Shown piece by piece: positions 21,498 through 28,805 of a stretch of DNA of 46,144 bases (positions within the stretch are counted from its first letter, which is position 1; each line of letters opens with the position of its first letter). Both the position numbers and the translations under genes were made by a program. The notes beneath the pieces are model-generated. The model was not told the DNA's origin and did not search any database. It saw nothing but the letters and a program-made list of their open reading frames with translations. The stretch comes from a virus. The DNA lies in the IMG/VR virus record IMGVR_UViG_3300044611_000959, positions 1 to 46,144 of that record; one strand, given 5' to 3'.

Positions 21498-22289
21498 ATG
21501 GTAAACGAACCAAAACGTGGCGACGTACGCGAGGATGGGCTTGTCTGCTGGGGTTACACCTGGAAGGACAAGGATGGAAACAAGCGGTATCAGTGGCTAA
21601 CGCCTGAACGATTTACGGAGAAGGTGGCCAACGAGAAGGAGAAGCTGGCCAAGTACAACGCTGAGAACGCGGAGACGATCCGAGTGAAGCAGGCTGAGAA
21701 ATATCAACTAAATCGAGAGTATTACAAAGAAAAGTCACTTAGGTATTACCGAGAAAACAAGGAAGAGGTGTCAAAGAAGCACAGCGAGTATCAGAAAAAA
21801 AACGCTGAACACCTGAAGAAAAAGACAAACGAGTACCGCGCCAATAATCGAGAACGCGCTCGCCGTTGGGGGAAGCGATACAGCGATGCAAACCATTCCA
21901 AGATAATCGACAAGCTCCGTGAGCGCCGCCGGAACGACCCAATGATGCGGCTCAAGGACGCCATTCGAGGTTCGATTCGTGCGTATCTTGGCAGCAAGAA
22001 GACGCGACGGTCGGCCACATTTGCGATTGTCGGCTGCACTCCCGACTTTCTGCGTGGTCATTTGGAGAGGCAGTTCAGGGATGGAATGACGTGGGAAAAC
22101 TACGGTCCGTACTGGCATGTCGATCATCGCATTCCATTGGCCAGCGGAAATTCACCGGAGGAGATTATGGGATTGAGCCACTGGACAAACCTGCAACCGT
22201 TGACCGCGTTCGAGAACATTTCCAAAGGATCAAAATTGGTGTTGCCCAACGATAACTCTGAGCTAGGTTTGCCTCGGTTGAATCAATAG
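21498..22289 (+). CDS. HNH homing endonuclease
   Basis: A 263-residue free-standing HNH endonuclease starting at ATG 21498. The N-terminal 60 residues contain WGYTWKDKDGNKRYQWL; the middle (70-120) is a very basic Lys/Glu/Tyr/Asn-rich helical region with repeated NREYYKEK, YYRENKEE and KKNAEHLKKK motifs that probably contact DNA. The C-terminal HNH core is WHVDHRIPLASGNSPEEIMG followed by HWTNLQPLTAFENISKGSK, with the His-His-Asn arrangement intact. It lies between two terminators next to the capsid gene, typical of a mobile element. Confidence 0.88.
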   Translation: MVNEPKRGDVREDGLVCWGYTWKDKDGNKRYQWLTPERFTEKVANEKEKLAKYNAENAETIRVKQAEKYQLNREYYKEKSLRYYRENKEEVSKKHSEYQKKNAEHLKKKTNEYRANNRERARRWGKRYSDANHSKIIDKLRERRRNDPMMRLKDAIRGSIRAYLGSKKTRRSATFAIVGCTPDFLRGHLERQFRDGMTWENYGPYWHVDHRIPLASGNSPEEIMGLSHWTNLQPLTAFENISKGSKLVLPNDNSELGLPRLNQ

Positions 22290-22325
22290 GTTGAATGTCT
22301 TGTAAAGCGCCTTATTGTGAGGCAC

Positions 22326-22363
22326 CCCGTCACTGGCCCGAAAAGTTAGTGGCGGGTTTTTTA
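22326..22363 (+). terminator. Rho-independent terminator after the HNH gene
   Basis: CCCGTCACT (22326-22334) pairs with AGTGGCGGG (22348-22356), with one G:T-type mismatch position, followed by a run of six Ts and TATT. A strong intrinsic terminator that isolates the endonuclease. Confidence 0.85.
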
Positions 22364-22384
22364 TTGCCCGTTATCGCTTAGACA

Positions 22385-22411
22385 TTGACATCCCAATAGG
22401 TCGCGTAATGC
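22385..22411 (+). promoter_or_regulatory. Possible sigma70-type promoter
   Basis: A perfect TTGACA lies at 22385-22390, just after the terminator and 28 bases before the next start codon. A weak -10 candidate, TAATGC, follows after 15 bases. The spacing is short and the -10 poor, so this is a weak call; something must, however, start transcription here if the terminator works. Confidence 0.3.
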
Positions 22412-22418
22412 TCCCCGT

Positions 22419-22700
22419 ATGCCGTCATTTACGATTCCAAAAGGCGTAGAAATCCCCGAGAACCTTGCGGAGGGCGAAGCGTTCCAGACTATGGCGACTA
22501 TCGTTCTTGGTAAGAATGGCAAGGCGGAGGTCATCGAGATTGATGGTGTGGCCATTCCCGGATACGAGAAGAAATCCAAGGGCAAGAAGCTGGCCGAGCG
22601 CGGTGAGGAGGAGGAGATGGAGGAGGAGGGTGCGACTCCCGGCGGCGGTGGATTTATCGCCGAGGTGATGCAGCGCGGCGCTGGTCCGATGGCACGATAA
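22419..22700 (+). CDS. Small acidic virion-operon protein
   Basis: A 93-residue protein, MPSFTIPKGVEIPENLAEGE. Beta-type N-terminal half (QTMATIVLGKNGKAEVIEID), then a Lys-rich segment, an acidic run (GEEEEMEEEGAT), and Gly-rich GGGGFIAEVMQRGAG. The charge run and small size suggest a head-completion or decoration role, but no family is recognised. It starts a new unit downstream of the HNH terminator. Confidence 0.6.
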   Translation: MPSFTIPKGVEIPENLAEGEAFQTMATIVLGKNGKAEVIEIDGVAIPGYEKKSKGKKLAERGEEEEMEEEGATPGGGGFIAEVMQRGAGPMAR

Positions 22701-22720
22701 CCAATTTTCAATAGAACGAT

Positions 22721-23158
22721 ATGCCAAACATCACATGCGACGAGGCAGCAACGCTCATCAACGAGGCGGCGTCGCTGGGATGTCGCTCACCGTGGGAGGT
22801 TGAGTTGGCCAAGCTGGCGCTGGAGAACCGCATTGCGACGTATCTTCAGGGCGGCGGCGCGACACGCGGTGCGTATCGGTCGGTGACGACCAGCGGCAGT
22901 GTGGTGAGCGGTGATTACTTCTTGGCCTGCGATGCTACGGCAGGAGCGATTACGCTGACATTGCCCCCGGCGGCGCTGGTTGCTGGTCGTATCTACGTTT
23001 TCAAGCGCATCAATGCTGGCGCGAATACGGTGACGGTCGATGCGTACGCGTCCGAGACGATTGACGGAGCGGCCACACATGTGCTGTCCCCGCAATGGAA
23101 TTCGATTACCATCATTTCGAACGGTACGGCTTGGTTCATCACTTCGCATCCGTTCTAA
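22721..23158 (+). CDS. Virion protein with N-terminal NITC module
   Basis: A 145-residue protein. Residues 1-35 (NITCDEAATLINEAASLGCR) form a helical module that is shared with the next gene. Residues 45-145 are beta-rich (YRSVTTSGSVVSGDYFLACD, TLTLPPAALVAGRIYVFKRI and NAGANTVTVDAYASETIDGA) and resemble fibre-tip or decoration domains found on phage tails and capsids. Probably a minor virion protein; the leader lacks a Shine-Dalgarno. Confidence 0.6.
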   Translation: MPNITCDEAATLINEAASLGCRSPWEVELAKLALENRIATYLQGGGATRGAYRSVTTSGSVVSGDYFLACDATAGAITLTLPPAALVAGRIYVFKRINAGANTVTVDAYASETIDGAATHVLSPQWNSITIISNGTAWFITSHPF

Positions 23159-23164
23159 AATATC

Positions 23165-23374
23165 ATGGCAAACATTTCTTGCGCCGATGCGGCCACACTA
23201 ATTGCGGAGGCTCAGGGAGCTTCGTGCATGAGTCCGCGTGAACGAATTCTGCTGGAGATTGGCCTACTCTGGGAGGCGGCGACGCTTGGCGGAATGGCGG
23301 ATATCACGGCGGATAACACGGTGATAAGCGCGGACGTGACGAGCATCACGGCGGACATGACCGAATTTCTGTAG
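23165..23374 (+). CDS. Small virion protein: NISC module plus TAD heptad repeat
   Basis: A 69-residue protein. The first 35 residues (NISCADAATLIAEAQGASCM and then SPRERILLEIGLLWEAA) match the N-terminal module of the preceding gene. The last 25 residues are three heptads of the form (T/S)AD-x-T-x-(I/V), at 48-54, 55-61 and 62-68. The same repeat occurs near residue 65 of the large protein at 37115. It looks like a split or short form of a larger virion protein. Confidence 0.65.
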   Translation: MANISCADAATLIAEAQGASCMSPRERILLEIGLLWEAATLGGMADITADNTVISADVTSITADMTEFL

Positions 23375-23401
23375 GTCAACGAAACATTCATTTAGTCATA
23401 T

Positions 23402-24538
23402 ATGTCAAAGCAAACCATCAATATCGGCGCATCGCCGAACGACGGAACGGGGACGCCGCTGCGGACCTCGTTCGATTATACCAACCAGAACTTCACTGAG
23501 ATATACACCGCTCTTGGCGGTGGTGTTGCCCTTCCCGGCGCGACGACTCAGGTCATCTTCAATGATGGCGGAACGAATCTGGCAGGCGATGCCGGTCTGG
23601 TTTACAACAAGACAACCGATGCGCTGACCGTTGCCGGACTCGTTACCGCTGGCTCCGCCACCATCACTGGCGATCTGACGGTGGATACCTCGACGCTGAA
23701 GGTTGATTCTACGAACAATCGGGTGGGTATTGGTACGGCGGCTCCGTATACTACCGCAGAATCGTTGAGTGCTCGTACAACTGCTCTTACAAGCATTGCG
23801 GCATTTGCGACTATGCCTCTAACTGTTACGGACTCAACTGCGTTTGCCGCAGGTGTTGGTGGTGGAATCAATTTTAGGGCAAAACTAAGCGCATCACTTT
23901 ATTCAGACTACGCAGCAATCTGGAGTCAGCGTGAAGTTGCGACAAGTAACGATTACAAAGGTTCTTTAGTCTTTGGGACGTCTGATAATTCCAACGGTTA
24001 TCCGATTGAACGTTTCAGCATCGCCTCCACCGGCAATGTCAGCATAGCCACCGGCAACGTAGTGATGGCTACGTCCGGCAAAGGCATCGACTTCTCCGCG
24101 ACTACAAGCGGCAGCGGAACGATGACCTCCGAGCTACTGAACGATTACGAGGAGGGGACGTGGACGATTGGATTGAAGTTTGGTGGTGCAAGCGTAGGTT
24201 TAACAACAAGCGCAAATACCGGACGATATACCAAAGTTGGAAGACAGGTTAATGTTACAGGTTATATACAACTGACAAACAAGGGGACATCTGTTGGAGC
24301 GGCCGCCATAACTGGACTTCCTTTTGGAGTCGCAAATAACGCCGAGTCGTATGCACCCACAACTTTGAGACTTAATGGAGTTTCTTACACTGGAGCTGTT
24401 CAAGCCTACGCTGCAAATACATCACCAACTATTAGTTTAGAGCAACTATCAATACTTGGTGCCATTACAGATATAACTGATTCCAATTTTACAAACGCAT
24501 CGGCTGTCATGTTTAACGTCACCTACACCGTAGCCTAA
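23402..24538 (+). CDS. Tail fibre / appendage protein
   Basis: A 378-residue protein. It begins QTINIGASPNDGTGTPLRTS then FDYTNQNFTEIYTALGGG, a module common at the N-terminus of phage fibre and collar proteins. Residues 60-200 have the typical repeat style NKTTDALTVAGLVTAGSATI followed by NRVGIGTAAPY, seen in bacteriophage fibres with beta-helical stems. The C-terminus (200-378) is a Ser/Thr/Asn-rich beta domain, probably receptor binding. Starts after a 27-base gap with ATATATG. Confidence 0.75.
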   Translation: MSKQTINIGASPNDGTGTPLRTSFDYTNQNFTEIYTALGGGVALPGATTQVIFNDGGTNLAGDAGLVYNKTTDALTVAGLVTAGSATITGDLTVDTSTLKVDSTNNRVGIGTAAPYTTAESLSARTTALTSIAAFATMPLTVTDSTAFAAGVGGGINFRAKLSASLYSDYAAIWSQREVATSNDYKGSLVFGTSDNSNGYPIERFSIASTGNVSIATGNVVMATSGKGIDFSATTSGSGTMTSELLNDYEEGTWTIGLKFGGASVGLTTSANTGRYTKVGRQVNVTGYIQLTNKGTSVGAAAITGLPFGVANNAESYAPTTLRLNGVSYTGAVQAYAANTSPTISLEQLSILGAITDITDSNFTNASAVMFNVTYTVA

Positions 24539-24542
24539 TCCT

Positions 24543-24794
24543 ATGCTAACAGAACGCACCATTTTTTCGCTCTGCGAGGTTCTTCCTTCAACCGTCCTTC
24601 AGGTTCGCCTGTCGGACCAGATCGTCGATGGAGAAGCCGTGAAGGCTTCCACCTTCCGCCGCTATTGTCTCGCTCCCGGCTCAGACCTTACGGGTCAGCC
24701 AGAGCAGGTTGTAGCGATTGCCAACGCTGTCTGGACTCCTGCTGCTGTCGCAGCCTACGCCGCAAGCCAAACCCCTAGCCCCACCATCCAATGA
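24543..24794 (+). CDS. Small virion-associated protein, paralogue A
   Basis: An 83-residue protein. An N-terminal beta region (FSLCEVLPSTVLQVRLSDQI) is followed by YCLAPGSDLTGQPEQVVAIA and NAVWTPAAVAAYAA. Its second half matches the next gene (PG(S/D)DLTGQP...VV.IANA.WTPA.V.AY.A). The family of short proteins with this motif often follows fibre genes; an assembly or chaperone role is possible. Confidence 0.65.
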   Translation: MLTERTIFSLCEVLPSTVLQVRLSDQIVDGEAVKASTFRRYCLAPGSDLTGQPEQVVAIANAVWTPAAVAAYAASQTPSPTIQ

Positions 24795-25075
24795 TCGTAC
24801 CAGTTGATATTGTCGCAGTGCAGGTAAATCAGAACAACTCGCTGTTCGTCACGACCGGAATCGATTACGACAACAGCGGTTCGATTGTGGGTTCTGAGAT
24901 TACCTCGCAGTACACGCTCAATCCCGGTGACGACCTTACTGGTCAGCCCACCGAGGTGGTGAATATTGCGAACGCGCTGTGGACTCCGGCGGTTGTGGAG
25001 GCTTACAAAGCGGCTAATCCGGTGCCGGTTGTTGCAACGGCTGATTCGCTTGCAGAGGCTCCGCTCGCTAACTAA
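24791..25075 (+). CDS. Small virion-associated protein, paralogue B
   Basis: A 94-residue protein overlapping paralogue A by ATGA. The core is SQYTLNPGDDLTGQPTEVVN followed by IANALWTPAVVEAYKAANP, with a beta-rich N-terminus (IVPVDIVAVQVNQNNSLFVT) and an Ala-rich end. Probably a tandem duplicate of the preceding gene that has diverged in the N-terminal half. Confidence 0.65.
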   Translation: MIVPVDIVAVQVNQNNSLFVTTGIDYDNSGSIVGSEITSQYTLNPGDDLTGQPTEVVNIANALWTPAVVEAYKAANPVPVVATADSLAEAPLAN

Positions 25076-25083
25076 CCATCACG

Positions 25084-25278
25084 ATGACGGACCACCACAC
25101 CTTTTTCAGAGACATATCAATCGGCGTCGGTGGTCCGATCATCGGTATTCTGGGGAACGCGGTATTTTCAGATCCTCATCTCAAGACTGCGTCGTTAGCT
25201 CTTGGCGCATTCGCCGCGCTTCTCACTTGCGTCGTCAAAGCACTCGAACTGTATCGCAAACTAAAAACAGAAAAATGA
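25084..25278 (+). CDS. Candidate holin 1
   Basis: A 64-residue membrane protein with two hydrophobic stretches: SIGVGGPIIGILGNAVFSD (about 12-30) and ASLALGAFAALLTCVVKALE (36-55), then a basic tail (LYRKLKTEK). Class II holin-like. It overlaps the next candidate by ATGA and begins the lysis cassette. Confidence 0.55.
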   Translation: MTDHHTFFRDISIGVGGPIIGILGNAVFSDPHLKTASLALGAFAALLTCVVKALELYRKLKTEK

Positions 25279-25472
25279 ATCCTAATCTCGCCTCTCTTGT
25301 CCGCCACATCTTGACCGCTGCCGGTGGTTTCCTCGTCGCCAAAGGGTTGGCCAGTGCTGATCAACTCGCTGAACTCGTAGGCGCTGTCGTAAGCATCGCT
25401 GGCGTTGGCTGGTCTGTTTACAACAACAAGAAAGCCGCGAAGGCTGCGCCCGATGTTGCCAAAGCTGAATGA
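25275..25472 (+). CDS. Candidate holin 2 (Pam3 gp28-like)
   Basis: A 65-residue protein: MNPNLASLVRHILTAAGGFL, VAKGLASADQLAELVGAVVS, IAGVGWSVYNNKKAAKAAP. Two hydrophobic helices flank a polar loop, and the pattern resembles a holin-like family named after Pam3 gp28. The Lys-rich tail is cytoplasmic. It is coupled by ATGA on both sides. Confidence 0.68.
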   Translation: MNPNLASLVRHILTAAGGFLVAKGLASADQLAELVGAVVSIAGVGWSVYNNKKAAKAAPDVAKAE

Positions 25473-25648
25473 ACTTCTTGGCCGACTTGGTGATGAAGCT
25501 GGTTATCTGGCTTCACGCGCTGACGAAGCAAGATGTCACAAGCGAAGATGCGAAAAAACAACCCGATCTTAAGCGCGATCTGCTTGCTCGCATTGATGAG
25601 CATGAGCGTGAGCTGCGCGAGCCGGGTGATTTACGTCCCCCACGGTGA
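25469..25648 (+). CDS. Rz-like inner spanin subunit (short)
   Basis: A 59-residue frame, MNFLADLVMKLVIWLHALTK followed by QDVTSEDAKKQPDLKRDLLA and RIDEHERELREPGD. It has an N-terminal hydrophobic helix and a charged helical tail, as expected for a type II inner-membrane spanin. The lipoprotein gene at 25548 starts within it in another frame, the classic nested Rz/Rz1 geometry. It is shorter than most Rz proteins, so confidence is moderate. Confidence 0.6.
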   Translation: MNFLADLVMKLVIWLHALTKQDVTSEDAKKQPDLKRDLLARIDEHERELREPGDLRPPR

Positions 25649-25772
25649 GCCTGTGCGCCTCGCTGAGAGCGTTAAGGCTAAGGTTTGGGTGGTTGACTCT
25701 ACCGGCAAAACGGTGCGTAGTAATAACCGCATCATCATCCATGAAGGTTGGTATGCACTTCCAAAAGAATGA
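25548..25772 (+). CDS. Rz1-like outer spanin lipoprotein
   Basis: A 74-residue protein (79 if it starts at 25533) out of frame with, and nested in, the preceding gene. MRKNNPILSAICLLALMSMS then VSCASRVIYV is a signal peptide with a lipobox-like SVSC; the Cys would be lipidated and sorted to the outer membrane. The rest (HGEPVRLAESVKAKVWVVDS and IHEGWYALPKE) is a compact beta domain. It implies a host with an outer membrane and would fuse the membranes at lysis with the inner spanin. Confidence 0.72.
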   Translation: MRKNNPILSAICLLALMSMSVSCASRVIYVPHGEPVRLAESVKAKVWVVDSTGKTVRSNNRIIIHEGWYALPKE

Positions 25773-25924
25773 GCAACAACGCACCGTATAAAGGTTCTCC
25801 CGCCGTCGGTGGTGGCAGCGGACCTTACAAGCAGTCTCCTCCACCGAAGCCTCCGGTTAAGCCAAGTCCAGCACCAAGTGGCAGCGGTCCGTATCGCGGC
25901 GGCAGTGGTCCGTATCGTAAATGA
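25769..25924 (+). CDS. Small GSGPY-repeat Pro/Gly-rich protein
   Basis: A 51-residue protein starting at ATG 25769, overlapping the lipoprotein stop (ATGA). It is almost all Gly, Ser, Pro, Lys and Tyr: GGGSGPYKQSPPPKPPVKPS then PAPSGSGPYRGGSGPYRK, with GSGPY(K/R) occurring three times. No fold is expected; a flexible linker, adhesion or RNA-binding peptide is possible. It ends the rightward operon before a terminator. Confidence 0.55.
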   Translation: MSNNAPYKGSPAVGGGSGPYKQSPPPKPPVKPSPAPSGSGPYRGGSGPYRK

Positions 25925-25935
25925 TTCAAAGCAAA

Positions 25936-25968
25936 ATCCCCCAGCGGTAACAAAAACCACCGGGGGAT
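25936..25968 (-). terminator. Terminator between convergent operons
   Basis: ATCCCCC (25936-25942) pairs with GGGGGAT (25962-25968), with a partial GGT/ACC inner pairing. On the minus strand it is followed by TTTTGCTTTG, so it should terminate the leftward scaffold transcript; the plus-strand flank is only TAATTA, so it may also work weakly in the other direction. Confidence 0.7.
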
Positions 25969-25988
25969 AATTACTTCTACGCGTAAGG

Positions 25989-27170
25989 TCAGCGTCCTAA
26001 CGACTTCAGGACGTTCGTGACAAAGTCCTCGCTCTTCGAACCATTCGCACTTGATGCGCGGGAGCCGCCAGCCGTTGCTTTCGAGCTAACACCGGGTTCA
26101 CTGCCTCGATACTTCGCTAGTTCGGCTTGCAGGCGCTTGTTTACCTCGACCTGAGAGTAGAGAAGCTCGCGGTATTTAGGCGCGGCAGCGGCCCATAGAG
26201 CGGCCTTAGCGAGGTCTTCTTCGCTGTTCTCGCCATTGAAGATCTGCTGAGCAAGGCTAAGTCGGCCAGTCAGCTCCGTATTCCATTCGTCGTCGTTCTC
26301 ACGCGGCTCGAAGATTTCCAGAGCGCGAGCGTTCTCGCTGACCTTTGTCCATGTTTTATTGGCCGACTCCAATGCAGCGCGAGTGCCTTCCTCGTTGTCC
26401 TGCTGGTACTTCGAAATGATCGAGTCGTAGTCGGACTTCGCTTCGGACATCTCCGCAGACTTCTCGCCGTTAATCTCGTCGTACTTGACGATCAAAGCGC
26501 CAAGCTTCGCCTTCTTGGAGGGCGAAAGACCCTCAACGATGTCGTCGATCTGCGAGTTCCGATAATCGTTCTCAGGAGACTTGAGTAGGCCAATAAGCCT
26601 ATCGCCGTCCGTGCCAACGACCGATTTCATCGAGTCGAACACGCCGGTAATCTTGCCGTCGTACTTTTTGACGAAGTTGGGATGGCGCTCAATGTCGAGG
26701 AGTCGAACACGTTCGGAAAGCGTGTCGCGCTCCTCCTGCAAGGTCTTGAGCTGAGCTTCGAAGTTCGGATTGGCAACCTTGCCAGACTTCAATTCCTCAA
26801 GCTGCTTGGCCAACTGCGCCTTCTCTTCCTTGATCTTGCGGAAAGCATCAGCGGCTTTCGTAGACTTGATCGTCTCGGGAATGTCCGAGTCATCAGTAGC
26901 CGAGGAATCCTCGGTAGCTGGAGCCTTCTCCTTCGGACTGAACATTCGCTCGATATCCATCTCAGACTTGCTGAGCTTGGTGTTCGCTTCGGACTTAGGC
27001 TGCGTTTGCTTCTTCTGCTTAGGCTCCTCGGTTACTTGCGAAGCTTTTGCACTAGCCTCTCCAGCGGCAGCATCCTCAAGAGTGTTAGCCTTGAAAGATT
27101 CGATAAAGGAGCTTTCGAAATCAGGCGTTTGCGCGGAATTAACGGTCGGTGAGTTCAGTGGTTCTTCCAT
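25989..27170 (-). CDS. Scaffolding protein
   Basis: A 393-residue highly charged helical protein. Residues 1-90 are disordered and rich in Glu, Lys, Ser and Gln. The next section (EEKAQLAKQLEELKSGKVAN, QLKTLQEERDTLSERVRLLD) is coiled coil. The C-terminus (SEDFVTNVLKSLGR) is a short helix, like the coat-binding tail of P22 and T7 scaffolds. It lies last in the leftward packaging operon. It should guide capsid assembly and be released. The separate location from the capsid gene is unusual. Confidence 0.72.
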   Translation of the reverse strand: MEEPLNSPTVNSAQTPDFESSFIESFKANTLEDAAAGEASAKASQVTEEPKQKKQTQPKSEANTKLSKSEMDIERMFSPKEKAPATEDSSATDDSDIPETIKSTKAADAFRKIKEEKAQLAKQLEELKSGKVANPNFEAQLKTLQEERDTLSERVRLLDIERHPNFVKKYDGKITGVFDSMKSVVGTDGDRLIGLLKSPENDYRNSQIDDIVEGLSPSKKAKLGALIVKYDEINGEKSAEMSEAKSDYDSIISKYQQDNEEGTRAALESANKTWTKVSENARALEIFEPRENDDEWNTELTGRLSLAQQIFNGENSEEDLAKAALWAAAAPKYRELLYSQVEVNKRLQAELAKYRGSEPGVSSKATAGGSRASSANGSKSEDFVTNVLKSLGR

Positions 27171-27176
27171 AAAATG

Positions 27177-27467
27177 TTAGTATTGTTTTTCAAATGTTGC
27201 TTCAGGTTCTCTCGTTGTGTCGGTTACTGCAAGTTTTCGAATGTTTTCAAGACAATGCGCGTAGCCAGCAGTTACGCCAGCCGCGAAAACAATGTCCGAT
27301 TCCTTGCTTCCTTGGGAAGGCATAGGCACCGGCATCGACTCAGCCACGATGCGTAAAGCCATCCGAAGAATCGGATTTCGCAAAATAAGCGCAAGTTCGC
27401 CCTGTTGGCCAGCCGTTGTCCATTCGAGAATGTCTACCTCAGGCAAGTCCATCAGACTTTTCGCCAT
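27177..27467 (-). CDS. Conserved small virion-operon protein
   Basis: A 96-residue protein containing EVDILEWTTAGQQGELALIL, RNPILRMALRIVAESMPVP and AAGVTAGYAHCLENIRKLAV, a pattern familiar from small conserved phage proteins next to head genes. Possible starts at 27509, 27467 and 27452 all overlap the upstream gene; the AAGGAG before 27467 is oddly adjacent to the ATG, so the start is uncertain. The function is unknown; a head assembly factor is plausible. Confidence 0.62.
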   Translation of the reverse strand: MAKSLMDLPEVDILEWTTAGQQGELALILRNPILRMALRIVAESMPVPMPSQGSKESDIVFAAGVTAGYAHCLENIRKLAVTDTTREPEATFEKQY

Positions 27468-28794
27468 CTCCTTGCGGTTCTTCGTCGAGCCTCTTAGCCA
27501 GTTCATCATACTTTGATTTCTTGTTTCGTTTTAGTTTATGTCTCTGCGGAATTGGATCGAGAACTTCGTCGAGTTTGATCGGGTTCTCTTTGTTGACGAC
27601 GTCGCGCTTGGGTCGAATCACCTTCGTCACCTCAAGCAAGTCGGCCAACGGAATCTTGATGTAACCACAGTCCACATCGTTGATTCCGTACGAGACGACA
27701 AACTTATTCTTTGCGGTATCGAAGAATGCGCCGCACGGGAATACGACCGCAGGCAATCCCGGCCACCAATCCTGCTGATTCGTTCCAGTCAGAAGCGGCA
27801 GCGTCGTCATTCGAACGATGCGGAAAGGCGGCTTCGCTTCGAAAGCGTAGGCACCCATGTAGTAGCGGCGCTTCTTGTTGATCCACGGCAGCGAACTATG
27901 GAAGAAGGTCCAGTACAAGCCGTCGCATAGGATCGGATTGGAGCCTCCGCGCACCTCGCCAAACTTCCAGAGCGGATTGAACTCGTCGGTGACGTATTCC
28001 TCCTCCTTCTCTAAACGCCCATTAAGGCGTACAACGACGTGGGGATTGGCCGAATACACCATATGTGGCGCGTTATCATGGACGAAGTAGAGCCAGTTCT
28101 TCTCATGCCCATCGTTGATCATGGCCTGCGCGTAGTTGTTGCCGTAGATCATGTCGAAACGGCCTACGTTCAGGAAATGCTTGTCCAGAAGGAACATCCC
28201 TTGGTGCGCGTAGCTCTTGAACGGGACGAATGTGCAGCACGCAAGCCCGTACTTGTCGCCGAATTTGACGACGCGAGGATCTTCGAACTGTTCGAGGGGG
28301 TAGTGGGAGATTAACTGGAGCAGCGACTTCTTTGTGGCGCGAAGATCCTGACTCAGCTCGAACACGACGATGTCGTTCTTCTCGATGTAGACATCCTCGT
28401 CCTTCTCGCGCTTGTTACGGCAGCGACGGGCAAAAAGCATGATGCGACCATCCGGTTCGAGCATGATTGCCGGGTTGAAGTAGTACGTCCCTGTTTCCTG
28501 CGGCAGGACGATTTTGCCAGTCTCCCAATCAGTTTGTTCACTCAGCTTGGGGACGTCATTTTTTGCGTAGCTCATTAGAAACTCGGCAGCGAATTTGACT
28601 TCATCGTAGAGAGCGAGCCAATGATCGCGCTCCTCGCGGACCTCGGTCAGATGCTCGTCATGTTCTTTGGTTCGAATCTCAAGCGTTTTGCGAAGGTCTT
28701 CGATTTCCTGAAGAAGATCCGCCGGACCATCGCCGCCCGTTGCAAATCGTTTGAGAGCCTTAAGGGACAGACTTCGGATTATGTCTTTCATCAT
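27439..28794 (-). CDS. GH130-like beta-propeller protein with coiled-coil N-terminus
   Basis: A 451-residue protein starting at ATG 28794; a TTG at 28809 overlapping the upstream stop is an alternative. Residues 27-75 form a coiled coil (LLQEIEDLRKTLEIRTKEHD and HLTEVREERDHWLALYDEVK). Residues 100-400 read as a five-bladed beta-propeller of the GH130/GH43 glycosidase superfamily: YFNPAIMLEPDGRIMLFARR, EDPRVVKFGDKYGLACC (171 on, an EDPR motif typical of GH130), RGGSNPILCDGLYWTFFHSS and VVFPCGAFFDTAKNKFVVSY. The tail is Lys-rich. It may act on or bind a mannose-type glycan, either on the virion or on the host. Catalysis is not shown. Confidence 0.72.
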   Translation of the reverse strand: MMKDIIRSLSLKALKRFATGGDGPADLLQEIEDLRKTLEIRTKEHDEHLTEVREERDHWLALYDEVKFAAEFLMSYAKNDVPKLSEQTDWETGKIVLPQETGTYYFNPAIMLEPDGRIMLFARRCRNKREKDEDVYIEKNDIVVFELSQDLRATKKSLLQLISHYPLEQFEDPRVVKFGDKYGLACCTFVPFKSYAHQGMFLLDKHFLNVGRFDMIYGNNYAQAMINDGHEKNWLYFVHDNAPHMVYSANPHVVVRLNGRLEKEEEYVTDEFNPLWKFGEVRGGSNPILCDGLYWTFFHSSLPWINKKRRYYMGAYAFEAKPPFRIVRMTTLPLLTGTNQQDWWPGLPAVVFPCGAFFDTAKNKFVVSYGINDVDCGYIKIPLADLLEVTKVIRPKRDVVNKENPIKLDEVLDPIPQRHKLKRNKKSKYDELAKRLDEEPQGDGEKSDGLA

Positions 28795-28805
28795 GGATGC
28801 GCAAA

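Noticed and set aside
24966-25472. Plus-strand 168-codon frame over the lysis genes
   Set aside because: Only its last 65 codons (25275-25472) make sense, as holin candidate 2; the first part is Arg-rich shadow over two other genes.
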